DNA of 64,000 bases from Streptomyces kurssanovii (GCF_014649695.1 NZ_BMTN01000006.1:186001-250000), one strand, 5' to 3'; positions 42,899-52,059 are shown, counted from the first letter of the stretch. Program-made: numbers and translations. The notes: generated from the sequence alone by a model not told the origin.

Positions 42899-43352
42899 GT
42901 ACTACCACGACCCCAAGGCCCCCAAGGCCAACACCCTGATCCCCGCGAGCAACATGCTCGTCGTCAACGACGACGGCGCCGTCCTGCTCCAGCGCCGGCG
43001 CGACACCGGCCAGTGGGCCCTGCCCGGCGGCGCCCAGGACGTAGGAGAGAGCCCCGCACAATGCGCGGTCCGCGAGTGCGAGGAGGAGACCGGCATCGTC
43101 GCGGAGGTCACCGGCTTCCTCGGCGTCTACTCCAACCCGGAGCACATCATCGAGTACACCGACGGCGAGATCCGGCAGCAGTACGAGGCTGTGTACATCG
43201 GCCGCCCCGTCGGCGGGAAGCCCACAGTCAACGAGGAAGCGGACGGAGTCCGCTGGGTCCACCCGAAGGACTTCGGCGAGCTGGACATCCACCCGAGCAT
43301 GCACGAACAGCTTGGCCACTTCCTGGCCGGCGCCTACCCCCACCTGGGGTAG
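42885..43352 (+). CDS. Nudix hydrolase
   Basis: This 155-residue MutT-like protein has a full Nudix box at about residues 49-71 (GAQDVGES then VRECEEETGI). It begins inside the end of the HTH/PLD gene (14-base overlap), so the two are made together. Nudix proteins beside XRE regulators are common in Streptomyces accessory DNA and may remove nucleotide-linked signals or intermediates; substrate unknown. It is convergent with the HD-domain gene with seven bases between the stops. Confidence 0.87.
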   Translation: MGRTEYYHDPKAPKANTLIPASNMLVVNDDGAVLLQRRRDTGQWALPGGAQDVGESPAQCAVRECEEETGIVAEVTGFLGVYSNPEHIIEYTDGEIRQQYEAVYIGRPVGGKPTVNEEADGVRWVHPKDFGELDIHPSMHEQLGHFLAGAYPHLG

Positions 43353-43359
43353 GCCCCTC

Positions 43360-43932
43360 TCAGAGCACGACGCCCGCCTCGACCGCGGCCGCCCTTACGC
43401 GCTCCACGCTGCCGTGGATCGCAGGGGCGGCCCGGCGGATGAACCGCCCGACGACACTGTCCTCCCCGTAGCGGCCGAGGATCTCGCCCACCCGATCCTC
43501 CGACGTCGTACGCCCGCCGTCAGGCGTCGTGGTCATGTCGCAGTACACCAGCGCGTCCACGAGCAGCGGATCACCAAGCAACGGAAACTCGCCGGCCAGC
43601 TCCGAGCGAAGGCCACGCTCCTCCGCCTCCAAGAGGGCAAAGGAGTGGTTCGCCACCAGCCGCACGACGGACGCGGGCGCGCGTTGGACGTCCCGCAGGT
43701 GGCGCGCACCGTCCAGAGGGTGGAAGCCGGTATCGACGAGCGGCGGCGCGTATCCGATGTCGTGCAGTACAGCCGCCGCCTCCAGAACTGCGGCCTTCTC
43801 CCCCTTCAAGAGCGGCCCGAGCCGTCTGGCGCATGCGGCCACCCCCTGCGTGTGTGCCCATCTACGCGGCAGACTCTCAGCCAGCAGCCCACCCGCCAGG
43901 TCGTACGTCCAGTCCGCTGCGAAGGTCGCCAC
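43360..43932 (-). CDS. HD-domain phosphohydrolase
   Basis: This protein of about 190 residues has RRWAHTQGVA (first His), AVLHDIGYAPP (HD pair) and LVANHS plus VDALVYCDMT (later ligands), the metal-binding set of an HD phosphohydrolase. Such enzymes act on nucleotides or cyclic nucleotides. I prefer the GTG at 43932; the open frame reaches a TTG at 43953 with no ribosome site. It is separated from the nucleotidyltransferase gene by 86 bases, divergently. Confidence 0.82.
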   Translation of the reverse strand: MATFAADWTYDLAGGLLAESLPRRWAHTQGVAACARRLGPLLKGEKAAVLEAAAVLHDIGYAPPLVDTGFHPLDGARHLRDVQRAPASVVRLVANHSFALLEAEERGLRSELAGEFPLLGDPLLVDALVYCDMTTTPDGGRTTSEDRVGEILGRYGEDSVVGRFIRRAAPAIHGSVERVRAAAVEAGVVL

Positions 43933-44018
43933 GTTCGGAGAATACGTCCGCAAGCGCTTCGGCTGGGGTCTTCACCGTGATGCCTGTCGGCTTGTCACTG
44001 TGCTGGCAAGATGTCTTC

Positions 44019-44627
44019 GTGACGGGCAATGATCCTGAGGAGTGGAGTCCCGCTTCAACCGGCGGACTGGCTGAGCTTTTCAAGGCGGTTGATTTTCCGT
44101 GGTGGGTTGCCGGTGGTCGCGCGATCGAGCTTGCCGTCGGGCATGAGCTGCGGACGCACGGAGACCTTGACGTTCTCGTGCTGCGGCGCGATCAGACACA
44201 AGTCCAGGAGTGCCTCTCAGGCTGGGATCTCTACGTCGCAGACCCACCAGGCACCGGGAAACTCCGCGTATGGCGGTTTGGCGAGGTCCTCGAAGAGTCC
44301 CTTCATGACATCTGGTGTCGCCGAACGCCGGACTCGCCATGGTCAGTGCAGCTCATGCTCGACGATGCCGTCGAAGACGAATGGGTGTCGAGGCGCGACC
44401 GACGCGTACGGATGCCGCTCGCACGTCTCAGCCGCGTCGCCCCGGACGGCACCCCGTACCTCGCGCCTGAGGTACAGCTCTTCTACAAGTCCAAGGGAAC
44501 CAGAGAGAAGGACGACGTGGACTTCGAGGCGGTCCTCCCGCTACTGGACAGGAACCAGCGGGCTTGGCTGCTGGACGCCCTCGCGACGACCGCGCCACAG
44601 CACGCCTGGCGACAGAAGCTGCAATAG
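44019..44627 (+). CDS. nucleotidyltransferase, aminoglycoside adenylyltransferase-like
   Basis: This 202-residue protein has the nucleotidyltransferase signature: WWVAGGRAIEL (residues 28-38) and HGDLDVLVL with Asp49 and Asp51 binding metal. It resembles the ANT(2'')-like/Aminoglyc_resit family. Activity could be transfer of AMP to a small molecule, possibly in resistance or to the operon product, but many such Streptomyces proteins are uncharacterised. Start is uncertain: GTG at 44019 is used; ATG at 43980 would add 13 residues. The dead DUF317 gene follows convergently. Confidence 0.75.
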   Translation: MTGNDPEEWSPASTGGLAELFKAVDFPWWVAGGRAIELAVGHELRTHGDLDVLVLRRDQTQVQECLSGWDLYVADPPGTGKLRVWRFGEVLEESLHDIWCRRTPDSPWSVQLMLDDAVEDEWVSRRDRRVRMPLARLSRVAPDGTPYLAPEVQLFYKSKGTREKDDVDFEAVLPLLDRNQRAWLLDALATTAPQHAWRQKLQ

Positions 44628-44639
44628 GCCGTGACCGCC

Positions 44640-44930
44640 GTTCCTCCGCCGACTTCGCAGGAAGTCGGCGAGGAACTCACCTGGGATGCCGGGGTGAAGT
44701 AGGCGGACCATTCCCCGAGCGGACTGCTCGCGTCGGACTGCGCGGAGACCTGCCATGCGATCGGCAGCCCACCAAGATGCAACGGCTCATCGGGCAGCAC
44801 TCACTGGGCCCAGCGGAGGGTGTCGGGGCTGATGTGGAGGACGGTGCCGCGGCGTCGGACCCCGACATCGTCGGTAGTGCTCCACAAAGGCTGCTGCTCT
44901 TCGACGCTGGTGGAGTCGGGGCGCACCTCG
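44640..44930 (-). pseudogene. DUF317-type protein remnant
   Basis: On the minus strand EEQQPLW and then GTVLHISPDTLRWAQ are followed by an in-frame TGA (44803-44801) and then by VLPDEPLHLGGLPIAWQVSA and SPLGEWSAYFT, where a one-base loss near 44690 shifts the frame to PGIPGEFLADFLRSR. Together these read like a DUF317 domain, a family abundant in Streptomyces plasmids and elements. The likely change is TGG to TGA at a conserved Trp. It has no start and is dead. Confidence 0.55.
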
Positions 44931-45927
44931 CCGCTGAGGCTCGGAAGCTGACGCGTCGGCTGAAGCTGTTCGGCCGGGTGCACAGCATCGGATGCCGCGC
45001 ATCGGGTGCGGTGCACCCGGGTCTGGCGATGCACCGCATCGGACGCCGTGCACCCGATGCCGAGCGACGTGGGTCGGCTCGGACCAGGCGGTGCGGTGCA
45101 TCGCGCACCGGGTGCATCAGACCGAGAGCGAGCCGCACCGACTCCTCCCGCCGAACCTCGACACCCGCGTTCGTCGGCGCATCCGAGCACCGAGGCGAGC
45201 GAGCCGACGAAGCGCAGGGTGACAGCCTCGGCGCCTCACCCCTCCCCCTTGACCAGGCACCCGGGCCACGGCCTGGCCGTGCTCTACCCCCTTGACCAGG
45301 TCCGCCCCGACCCCCTTGACCAGGGCTGCCGAGATGGCGGTGCCCCCTTGACCCGACCTCAGGTCAAGGGGAAACGCAATCGCCGGAAGAGAGCGGCAGA
45401 AGGGTGTAGCCCGGCGGCTGGCGGCGGGTTCATGAGAGCCCGGCAAGCACTGGGGCTGATGGGGCCAGGACGGAGGTGAATGCTCTTGCGGTGTCCGCTG
45501 TCCGGCGATGCACTCGGTGGAGTACGCGGCCGATATCCCGGCGGGACGGACTCCTGCATCCTCCTGCGATGCACGATGCGCGATCCGCGTCGCGGAGAAG
45601 GGGTGGGTGCACTCGCCTCCGTGAGCATCCGATGCGCGTGCCCACGGCTGTTGGTGCGGCCGCGATGCGAATGCAGGTGCATCGCGGCCGGCGCGCACCG
45701 TGTCCCGATGCGAGTGCACTGCACTCCCAGGCCGGTGGGTGCGGTGCCCCCTTGCCTACCGGACCGGACCCCTTGACCACGCCCCCTACCCCAGCTGTTC
45801 CCCTCGGCACGGGGAAGCTGTTTCCCCTTGACCGCACCCGGCCGTCATCGCCGTCAGACCGCGGTCAAGGGGGGCCTCGGGAGTGTGAGCGCCATCGACA
45901 CCCGATGGCGAAAGGACGGACACGGAC
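44931..45927. other. 1-kb non-coding region rich in palindromes and short repeats
   Basis: No credible gene was found here. Bases 44990-45115 hold nested short palindromes (for example CGGGTGC/GCACCCG at 45003-45019, CGATGC/GCATCG at 45027-45041, GCATCGG/CCGATGC at 45036-45060, GGTGCG/CGCACC at 45090-45109). Bases 45490-45725 repeat GATGCA/GATGCG words and have an 11-bp hairpin (45658-45668 with 45679-45689). Eight CCCCTTGACC copies occupy the rest. This could be a transfer or replication origin, or the control region of the following operon. Confidence 0.55.
45244..45872. repeat. array of eight CCCCTTGACC repeats
   Basis: Plus-orientation copies start at about 45245, 45288, 45312, 45344, 45769 and 45824 (the first four extended to CCCCCTTGACC, the first three to CCCCCTTGACCAGG). 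Two are inverted: 45362-45371 and 45863-45872. The last lies 56 bases before the first gene of the conjugation cluster. They resemble iterons or operators; the embedded TTGACC also looks like a -35 element. Confidence 0.75.
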
Positions 45928-46875
45928 GTGGCCACCACCCAGCTCACCGCGCTCGACTCCTCAGAGGCCGTGACCCGCTACAACACGATCTCCCTGATGA
46001 ACCGTGACTGGGACGTGCTCTGCCACGACCTGCGCGCCGCCGACCGCGTCGCCGAGTGGGCTGAGGAGCACGAGGTCCTCGCCGGTGCCGCCAGCCCCCG
46101 GGACATCGTCGAGAGGATCTCCGACTTCCACCGCCGCGGCGACCTCGACAGCCACGACGGCGTGATGCGCCTATTGGTGGAGCTGGCCGGCGGCGGGGGC
46201 TTCGACGGCCACCTCGCCTGGCGGATCGCAGTGCGCATCCTGCTGCCCAAGGCGGTCTTGATGGCCAGGACGCAGCGCCGAACCGGGCTTCCGTGGGACG
46301 ACGTCTGCGCGGCCGTCTTCGGCGCCGCCTACGAGGTTGTGCGTACCTACCCGCTGGAGCGGCGGCCGCGGCGCATCTTCAACAACCTCGCCCTCGACAC
46401 CCTGCAGCTGGCCCGGCGCACTCTGGCCGCCTACGTCGACGAGATGGAGGACGTTCAGGACTTCGCCGCCGGTGTCGCTCCGCTCGCCGAGGCCGAGTGC
46501 CACGCCCGGTACAACCACGTCGTCTCCAGCGCGGACCCGGACACCCCGCACGACACGGTCGAGCTCGCAGACCTGCTGATGCGAGCGGCGCAGATGGAGC
46601 TCGTCGACGTCGACGAGCCGGCGCTGGCGCGGCACGAGGCGCGGACGGAAGTCCTCGACCTGCTTCTGTGGGCGGTGGAGATCGGGGCGCTGAAGGAGAT
46701 CGAGGCGCAGCGCATCGCCCGCTACTACCTGTCCGCCTCTGCCCGTCCCGAGCAACGGCACATGACCACCCGGTCCTCGGGCCACCAAGGCGCCCTGCTG
46801 CGGCAGCACGCCAGCCGCGCCGTGCGGAATCTGCGCACCAGGACAGACCTCGCCCAGTACCTGGCCGCCGCGTGA
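45928..46875 (+). CDS. first gene of the transfer cluster; possible sigma-like or HTH protein
   Basis: This 315-residue, cytoplasmic, helix-rich protein has no signal or membrane segment. GLPWDDVCAAVFGAAYEV and ERRPRRIFNNLALDTLQLA recall sigma-70-type region 2 proteins, and residues 245-300 (EIEAQRIARYYLSASA, then SGHQGALLRQHASRAVRNL) could form a region-4-like HTH. A role as regulator of the operon is possible but unproven. GTG at 45928 follows AAAGGACGG and lies just downstream of the CCCCTTGACC array, consistent with it being the regulated lead gene. Confidence 0.6.
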   Translation: MATTQLTALDSSEAVTRYNTISLMNRDWDVLCHDLRAADRVAEWAEEHEVLAGAASPRDIVERISDFHRRGDLDSHDGVMRLLVELAGGGGFDGHLAWRIAVRILLPKAVLMARTQRRTGLPWDDVCAAVFGAAYEVVRTYPLERRPRRIFNNLALDTLQLARRTLAAYVDEMEDVQDFAAGVAPLAEAECHARYNHVVSSADPDTPHDTVELADLLMRAAQMELVDVDEPALARHEARTEVLDLLLWAVEIGALKEIEAQRIARYYLSASARPEQRHMTTRSSGHQGALLRQHASRAVRNLRTRTDLAQYLAAA

Positions 46876-46950
46876 ACCCCACCGCGTCAGGGGCCTGTTC
46901 GCCTCCGGACCGGCCTCTGCGAAAGCCGCTCGAAAAATCCTCGGCCCGAC

Positions 46951-46984
46951 TGTCACACCGATGGCTTCTTCGACACCTGTAGCA
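46951..46984 (+). promoter_or_regulatory. copy 1 of a two-part conserved element
   Basis: TGTCACACCGA, nine unrelated bases, then CGACACCTGTAGCA. The same two blocks with the same nine-base gap recur at 56764. Both copies lie upstream of small genes, in untranslated DNA, which suggests a shared promoter or operator. Confidence 0.55.
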
Positions 46985-47059
46985 ACCGAGAGCCCCGCCC
47001 ATGGCGGTGCCACTTCGCTGCGACCCGTCCCCACCCTTCTCAACTCCGGGAGAACCAAC

Positions 47060-47335
47060 GTGACCACGATGTCCCCGACCGGCACCGGCCGACAGCTCCT
47101 CGACGCCGACGAGGCCCGTGTGGCACGCGCCTCGCGTGAGCTGACCAAGATTGCCGCCGCTCTGGTGAGCCGGCCGATGGACCGCGAGCTGCACGAGCAG
47201 ATGCGCGCCTTCCTCACCAAAGAGTCCGAGCCTGCTCTGGCGTCATGGGACGTCCTCATCGCCCGCACTCCCGACGAGCTCAAGGAGCGCATCTCGACCG
47301 TCCTGACCGCCCAGGCCCTCCGGAGGGATTCGTGA
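47060..47335 (+). CDS. small transfer-cluster protein of unknown function
   Basis: This 91-residue protein starts with GTG at 47060 after GGGAGA. It is soluble and helical (DADEARVARASRELTKIA, then PMDRELHEQMRAFL), with no Cys and no membrane segment. The in-frame ATG at 46961 is rejected because it falls inside the conserved two-part element. Its TGA overlaps the GTG of the TcpC-like gene, so it is likely an accessory or regulatory partner. Function unknown. Confidence 0.65.
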   Translation: MTTMSPTGTGRQLLDADEARVARASRELTKIAAALVSRPMDRELHEQMRAFLTKESEPALASWDVLIARTPDELKERISTVLTAQALRRDS

Positions 47336-48456
47336 AGCGGGCGCGCCGTCAGCGAGCCGACAAGAAGACACAGTTCGTCGAGGCGGATGCCTGGGACGAG
47401 GAGGTCGACGAGCGGCAGGAAGAGACATCGACGGCCAATCGTGACGACACCGGGTGGAAGACGAGTACCGCTCACCTGTCAGGGATCACCCGCCTGGTCC
47501 GCTTCGGCGCGTGGGCGCTCGTGGTCTCGGGTCCGGTCTTCGGTGCTCTGGCTCTTCTCAGCTCCTCGGGCCCGGCCCAGGGTGTCGCCAAGCCTGTCAA
47601 GGCTGCGACTTCGGCGTCGCAGACCGGTCCGGCCGGCTTCGCCGAGCTGTTCGTCGCGGCCTACCTGCAGGCCGGCCAGGGCACCGAGCGTGACTTGGCG
47701 CCGTACTACTCCGGCTCCGTCAGGTTGTCGGTGAAGCCCGGCACCCGGACAGCCACTCACTCGACCGTGATCGCGTCCAGGGAGGTCCAGCCGGGCTACT
47801 GGTCGATCACCGTCGCCGCTGACGTCACCACCAAGGACGACAAAGGCAAGGCCAAGCGGCTGGGCGTGCAGTACTTCCGCGTAGGTGTCCAGGCCACCGG
47901 ACCTGCCGGTGTCGGCGGGACCGCCGAGTCGGCAACAGCCGCAGCGGGCTACGTGGCGACGTCCCTGCCGGCGCAAGTGGCCGCGCCTACGGCTCTCCAG
48001 CCCGGCGCCCTGGCGTACGGGTCGGAGCGGGGGTCGAGCAGCACGAACCCGGCAGTGGAGACCGCACGCGGGTTCCTGTCGGCATACCTCACCGGCACGG
48101 CCGAGCTCGACCGCTACACCTCTCCCGGCACCTCCCTCCTGGGCATCACACCGGCCCCGTACACCGCGGTCAAGGTCACCGGTGTCCGGGACGACTCCCC
48201 AAGGACCGGGCAGCAGAAGGTGCCTGCCGACGGCACGGTGCTGCACCAGCTCGTCCAGGTCGATGCCACGGACCAGGCCGGAAGTCCGGTCTCGCTGAGC
48301 TACGCGCTCACCCTCAAGTCCCGCGCCGGCCGCTGGGAGGTCGCGTCGGTTGACGACGCCCCGGCCGTCCGCGCGAGCAGCGCGCCGTCCGCGGCGCCGC
48401 ACATCACCCCAACCCCCGACGCCGTGGCGACAACGCCCTCGCCGTCAAGCTCCTGA
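47332..48456 (+). CDS. TcpC-like conjugal transfer protein
   Basis: This 374-residue bitopic membrane protein has a charged cytoplasmic N-terminus (1-50), one hydrophobic segment (about 58-80) and a large exported part with two NTF2-like domains (about 95-215 and 240-360), then a Ser/Pro-rich tail. This is the architecture of TcpC/VirB8-like proteins of Gram-positive conjugation systems, which link the channel to the peptidoglycan layer. LSVKPGTRTATHSTVIA and LVQVDATDQAGSPVSL are representative beta-rich stretches. GTG at 47332 follows GGAGGG. Confidence 0.8.
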   Translation: MKRARRQRADKKTQFVEADAWDEEVDERQEETSTANRDDTGWKTSTAHLSGITRLVRFGAWALVVSGPVFGALALLSSSGPAQGVAKPVKAATSASQTGPAGFAELFVAAYLQAGQGTERDLAPYYSGSVRLSVKPGTRTATHSTVIASREVQPGYWSITVAADVTTKDDKGKAKRLGVQYFRVGVQATGPAGVGGTAESATAAAGYVATSLPAQVAAPTALQPGALAYGSERGSSSTNPAVETARGFLSAYLTGTAELDRYTSPGTSLLGITPAPYTAVKVTGVRDDSPRTGQQKVPADGTVLHQLVQVDATDQAGSPVSLSYALTLKSRAGRWEVASVDDAPAVRASSAPSAAPHITPTPDAVATTPSPSSS

Positions 48457-48473
48457 AGAAAGAGGAACCGTTC

Positions 48474-48815
48474 ATGCACACCCTGGCCGCCAACCCCGAC
48501 CACGTCGTCCTCGCCGGCGACGTCCTCGACTGGGCCAACACGAAGACCGGCCAAGTCGAAACCCTCATCCTCACCGTGGCCTCACTCATGGCGATCATCG
48601 CCGTGCTCATGGCCTGGTGGAAGACCCGCTCCTTCGTCGGCACCCTCGTGGCCTTCGTCCTGGCCGCTCTCGTGCTGTGGGGCATCAGCAACCTCGACGT
48701 CCTGCAGACCAAGGTCGGCTCCGAGATCGACGACACGGGCACCAACGCCATGTCCGTCCACCCGAACGCCGAGACCGGCCCTGCGGGAACTGGAAAGGAC
48801 TGGCGGCTGTCGTGA
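48474..48815 (+). CDS. small two-helix membrane protein (pilin- or TrbC-like position)
   Basis: This 113-residue protein has two hydrophobic helices (about 28-50 and 54-75) and a polar C-terminus. Its position between the TcpC-like gene and the next membrane protein before the VirB4-like ATPase matches that of VirB2/TrbC-type or PrgI-type proteins, but sequence similarity is too low to decide. GTGA overlap joins it to the next gene. Confidence 0.6.
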   Translation: MHTLAANPDHVVLAGDVLDWANTKTGQVETLILTVASLMAIIAVLMAWWKTRSFVGTLVAFVLAALVLWGISNLDVLQTKVGSEIDDTGTNAMSVHPNAETGPAGTGKDWRLS

Positions 48816-49408
48816 GCGCCTCCGAGGAGGAGCTGATCGGGCACTCGTACACACGAGCCCGCAAGCACCCACTGGTCATCGGCAAACTCCCGGGAGCCGG
48901 TCGGCTCCCGGGTGGGCCCTACACGATCACCCAGGTCATGACCATGGTGATCAGCTTCGGGCTCCTCGTTCTGACGAGGGACCTGTGGGCCCACTTCGGT
49001 GCCATGAACTTCGTGCTCATGGTCCTGGTGCCGTGGGGCCTGGCCTGGGTCCTGCGGTACGCGCGCCTGGACGGCCGGGACCCGGCCCGGGCGGTCCGGA
49101 GCCTGTTCACATACTCCTCCACCCCGGCCCAAGGCCGCTTGGCCGGCAAGCCGCAGCGGGTCGCTCGACCGCGACTGGCGTCCATCACCTGCACGGTGCG
49201 CGTCCGGTCCGCCGAGCGGCCCGCCTCGGCGGCGGCGCAGGCCCCCGCGACGAAGCCGACCCCAGCGCCCGTGCGAAGGACCCGCCCGGCCCCCGCCGCC
49301 GAGCCCGCCCGGAAGACCCGTCCGGCCACGGCACCGCCCGCGGCTGAGGGCCGCCCGGAGCCCAAGACCGGGCTGCAGGCCCTCCTCGCCTCACTCGACG
49401 AGCACTGA
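48812..49408 (+). CDS. TcpE/VirB3-like membrane protein with a disordered tail
   Basis: This 198-residue protein has SYTRARKHPLVIGKLPG, then two hydrophobic helices (about 35-55 and 58-78; YTITQVMTMVISFGLLVL) and an Ala/Pro/Arg-rich, probably cytoplasmic tail of about 90 residues. The N-terminal half is like the TcpE/VirB3 proteins that dock a VirB4 ATPase at the membrane, and the next gene is VirB4-like. GTG at 48812 overlaps the previous stop. The disordered tail may contact the ATPase. Confidence 0.65.
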   Translation: MSASEEELIGHSYTRARKHPLVIGKLPGAGRLPGGPYTITQVMTMVISFGLLVLTRDLWAHFGAMNFVLMVLVPWGLAWVLRYARLDGRDPARAVRSLFTYSSTPAQGRLAGKPQRVARPRLASITCTVRVRSAERPASAAAQAPATKPTPAPVRRTRPAPAAEPARKTRPATAPPAAEGRPEPKTGLQALLASLDEH

Positions 49409-49452
49409 CCGACCCGATCGCCGCCACCACTCGCACAGAAAGCAGAAACGCC

Positions 49453-52059
49453 ATGCGTCTCCCCGTCCGGCACATCAGCGGCCACCTGATCTGGACCACC
49501 GCCGCCACCGTGTGGGCGGTGTGGCGCGTCGACACCGAGAACTACACCCACGCCTCGAAGTCCACGAAGCGCGAGCGGCTGGACTCGCTCGAGGCGCTCT
49601 TCAAGTCGCTGCGGGGAGAGGCCCTGCTGCTCAGCCTCTGCCCGAGCGTCGACGCCGCATCGGTCGTCACCCGCATGACCGCCGGCGTCGACCTCGACCA
49701 ATCACCCGAGTACGTCGACCTGGCGCTGAAGGTCCTCGACCAGCTCCAGGACCTCGAGCTCACCGGCCGCGTCGACTTCCTCGCCGTCCCCCTGGCCCAC
49801 CTCGATCTCAAGCAGCAGGCCCGGGCCGTCATCTCCTCGATGCAGGCCGAGGTCATGGGCACCCTCGGCCTGCCCGTCGCACCCATATCCGTATCGGAAG
49901 AGCGCCAGCGCCTGGAGCAGGCCACCCGCCTGGCCGCGGGCTGGCCCTCCGGCATCAAGATGAGGCCGGCCACCGAAGCGGAGATCCTCTGGATATACGG
50001 GCACAGCGCGCGACGCGGCCTGAACGAGCCGCTGCTCCCCGAGGACGGCGCGCCGCGGGCCCTGCGCGGCCGCGGACACACCGTGAACGCCCACACCCAG
50101 GTCATCCTGGACGAGGGCGGGCGCGGCAACCGGCCCTCCAAGGGGCCGACCAACCCCTTCAAGCGCCGCTACGTGCGCGCCACCACCGAGTTCGGTGACT
50201 CCTACCAGGCGTTCTGCGTGCTCTCGGAGATGCCGGAGGCTTTCCGGTTCCCCGGCAGCGAATACCTGGCGGCGCTCGATGACTTCAACTTCCCCGTGGA
50301 CTGGGCCGTCCGGCTGCACGTGGAGTCCGGTGCGAAGGCGGAGCCGAAGAGCCGTCGCCAGCAGCGTGAGCTCGCGCACCAGCGCGGCGAGTACGACGGT
50401 GAGACCTCCGGGGTGCCGGCCTCCCTCGACAAGGCGAGCTTCGCGCTCGACGAATACCGCGACCGGCTGACCGCCTCCTCGACCGAGGTCGAGATCCGCG
50501 CGACCGTCGCCACCTGCGTCTGGGGCACGACCTCCGAAGAAGCGGACGAGAAAGCCCGGTCCCTGGCCAACCACTTCGGCGGCAACGACTACACCCTCGT
50601 GAGGCCTACCGGCGACCAGGTCGCGCTGTTCCACGGCATGCTGCCCGGCACCAAGACGCCCGGGCCGATGCTCGACTACACCCAGTACCTCCTCGCCCGC
50701 GACTTCGCGATGTCGATGCCGTTCTGCGGCGCCGGCCTCGGCGACGACTCCGGCAGCCTCTTCGGCCTCCAGCTCAACGGCGGCGGCGTCCGCCCCGTGC
50801 TGGTCGACTTCTCCCACGGCCCGAGGGTCAACGCCTCCGCGTCCGCCGCCTTCGTCGGCGAGCTCGGCTCCGGAAAGTCCGTCGCCATGAAGTGCGCGAT
50901 GTACTCGATCCTCACCACCGGCCACCGGGCCGGCCAGAGGAACTCCCGCGGCCGCGCCCTGGTCATCGACCGCACCCCCCAGCAGGAGTGGAGCCGGTTC
51001 GCGAGCGCCTGCCCGGGCGCCACCCAGATCATCAACGTCGACGAGAACGCCGGCGTCAGCCTCGACCCCCTGCGCGTCTTCCGCGGCCCGCGCGCCGCCC
51101 GCTACACAGAGTCCTTCCTCACCCCGCTCCTGGACATCGGTTCGATGAGCGTCGAGGGCATCACCCTCGCCGAGGCGATCGAGGCGACCCGACTCGGGCC
51201 GCAGCCGAGCATGACCGCTCTGATCGGCACACTTGCGGACCGGGCCCGCATCCCCGACCCGGACGAGCCGAACGACGCCGCGGTGCGCGCGGCCGCGTCC
51301 GAACTGGTGCGCAAGCTGAGGTCGCTGGCGAAGAAGGACCTCGGCCGCGTCATCTTCGACCCCAGCCTGCCGGTCGTGCGGATCACGGACGCCGACAGCA
51401 TCGTCTTCGCCGTCGACCGCCTGGGCCTGCCCACCAAGGAGGAGCTCTCCGAGCACCGGCTCCCCTCCTTGGAGGTCGAGAAGCGCTTCGGCTGGCGTCT
51501 CATGTACCTGATGACGGCGCTGTGCCGCGAGATCGCCTTCGCCGACCCGCAGGAGTTCGCCGGCGTCTTCCTGGACGAGTGCTGGTGGCTGACGAGCTCC
51601 GCCGAGGGCTCCAACCTGCTGCTCGAGCTCATCGCCGACGGCCGCAAGCACAACGCCGGAGCCTTCGCCGGCAGTCACGACCCGTACGACATCGGCCCGA
51701 AGTCCGAGATCGGAGACAAGATCCGGGCGCTGCTGTCCCACATCTTCGTCTTCCGTCACCGCGGCAAGGCCCTGGCCACGCGGTGCCTGGAGTTCCTGGA
51801 CCTGGACCCGACCGACGAGGAGATGCTCAAGGTCATCACCGAGAACCTCAGCCCGCTCAACGTCAGCGAGACCGAGCGCGCCCTGCGGGCAGGCGAGGGC
51901 CTGTACCGGGACCTGCGTAAGCGCATCGCGGGGATCAAGGTGCTGATCCCGGCCGATGAGAACGCGGCCGCCGCGATCACCACCACACCCGGGCAGGCTG
52001 GGGAAGAGGACGACGAGGTCGCGGAGTTGGCCCCGGTGGCGGACGGAGCCCTGGCATGA
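49453..52059 (+). CDS. VirB4-like conjugation ATPase
   Basis: This 868-residue protein has an N-terminal VirB4-type domain and a C-terminal RecA-like ATPase. Walker A GELGSGKS with Lys475 and Walker B FAGVFLDECWW with Asp708-Glu709 are clear. It lacks membrane helices, so docking through the TcpE/VirB3-like protein is likely. VirB4 ATPases power pilus assembly or substrate transfer in type IV secretion. The last 40 residues are acidic. The ATG at 49453 is unambiguous; its TGA overlaps the next ATG. Confidence 0.88.
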   Translation: MRLPVRHISGHLIWTTAATVWAVWRVDTENYTHASKSTKRERLDSLEALFKSLRGEALLLSLCPSVDAASVVTRMTAGVDLDQSPEYVDLALKVLDQLQDLELTGRVDFLAVPLAHLDLKQQARAVISSMQAEVMGTLGLPVAPISVSEERQRLEQATRLAAGWPSGIKMRPATEAEILWIYGHSARRGLNEPLLPEDGAPRALRGRGHTVNAHTQVILDEGGRGNRPSKGPTNPFKRRYVRATTEFGDSYQAFCVLSEMPEAFRFPGSEYLAALDDFNFPVDWAVRLHVESGAKAEPKSRRQQRELAHQRGEYDGETSGVPASLDKASFALDEYRDRLTASSTEVEIRATVATCVWGTTSEEADEKARSLANHFGGNDYTLVRPTGDQVALFHGMLPGTKTPGPMLDYTQYLLARDFAMSMPFCGAGLGDDSGSLFGLQLNGGGVRPVLVDFSHGPRVNASASAAFVGELGSGKSVAMKCAMYSILTTGHRAGQRNSRGRALVIDRTPQQEWSRFASACPGATQIINVDENAGVSLDPLRVFRGPRAARYTESFLTPLLDIGSMSVEGITLAEAIEATRLGPQPSMTALIGTLADRARIPDPDEPNDAAVRAAASELVRKLRSLAKKDLGRVIFDPSLPVVRITDADSIVFAVDRLGLPTKEELSEHRLPSLEVEKRFGWRLMYLMTALCREIAFADPQEFAGVFLDECWWLTSSAEGSNLLLELIADGRKHNAGAFAGSHDPYDIGPKSEIGDKIRALLSHIFVFRHRGKALATRCLEFLDLDPTDEEMLKVITENLSPLNVSETERALRAGEGLYRDLRKRIAGIKVLIPADENAAAAITTTPGQAGEEDDEVAELAPVADGALA

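Noticed and set aside
45244-45872. CRISPR array
   Set aside because: The repeats are only 10-14 bases, occur in both orientations and have irregular spacing; no cas genes are present.
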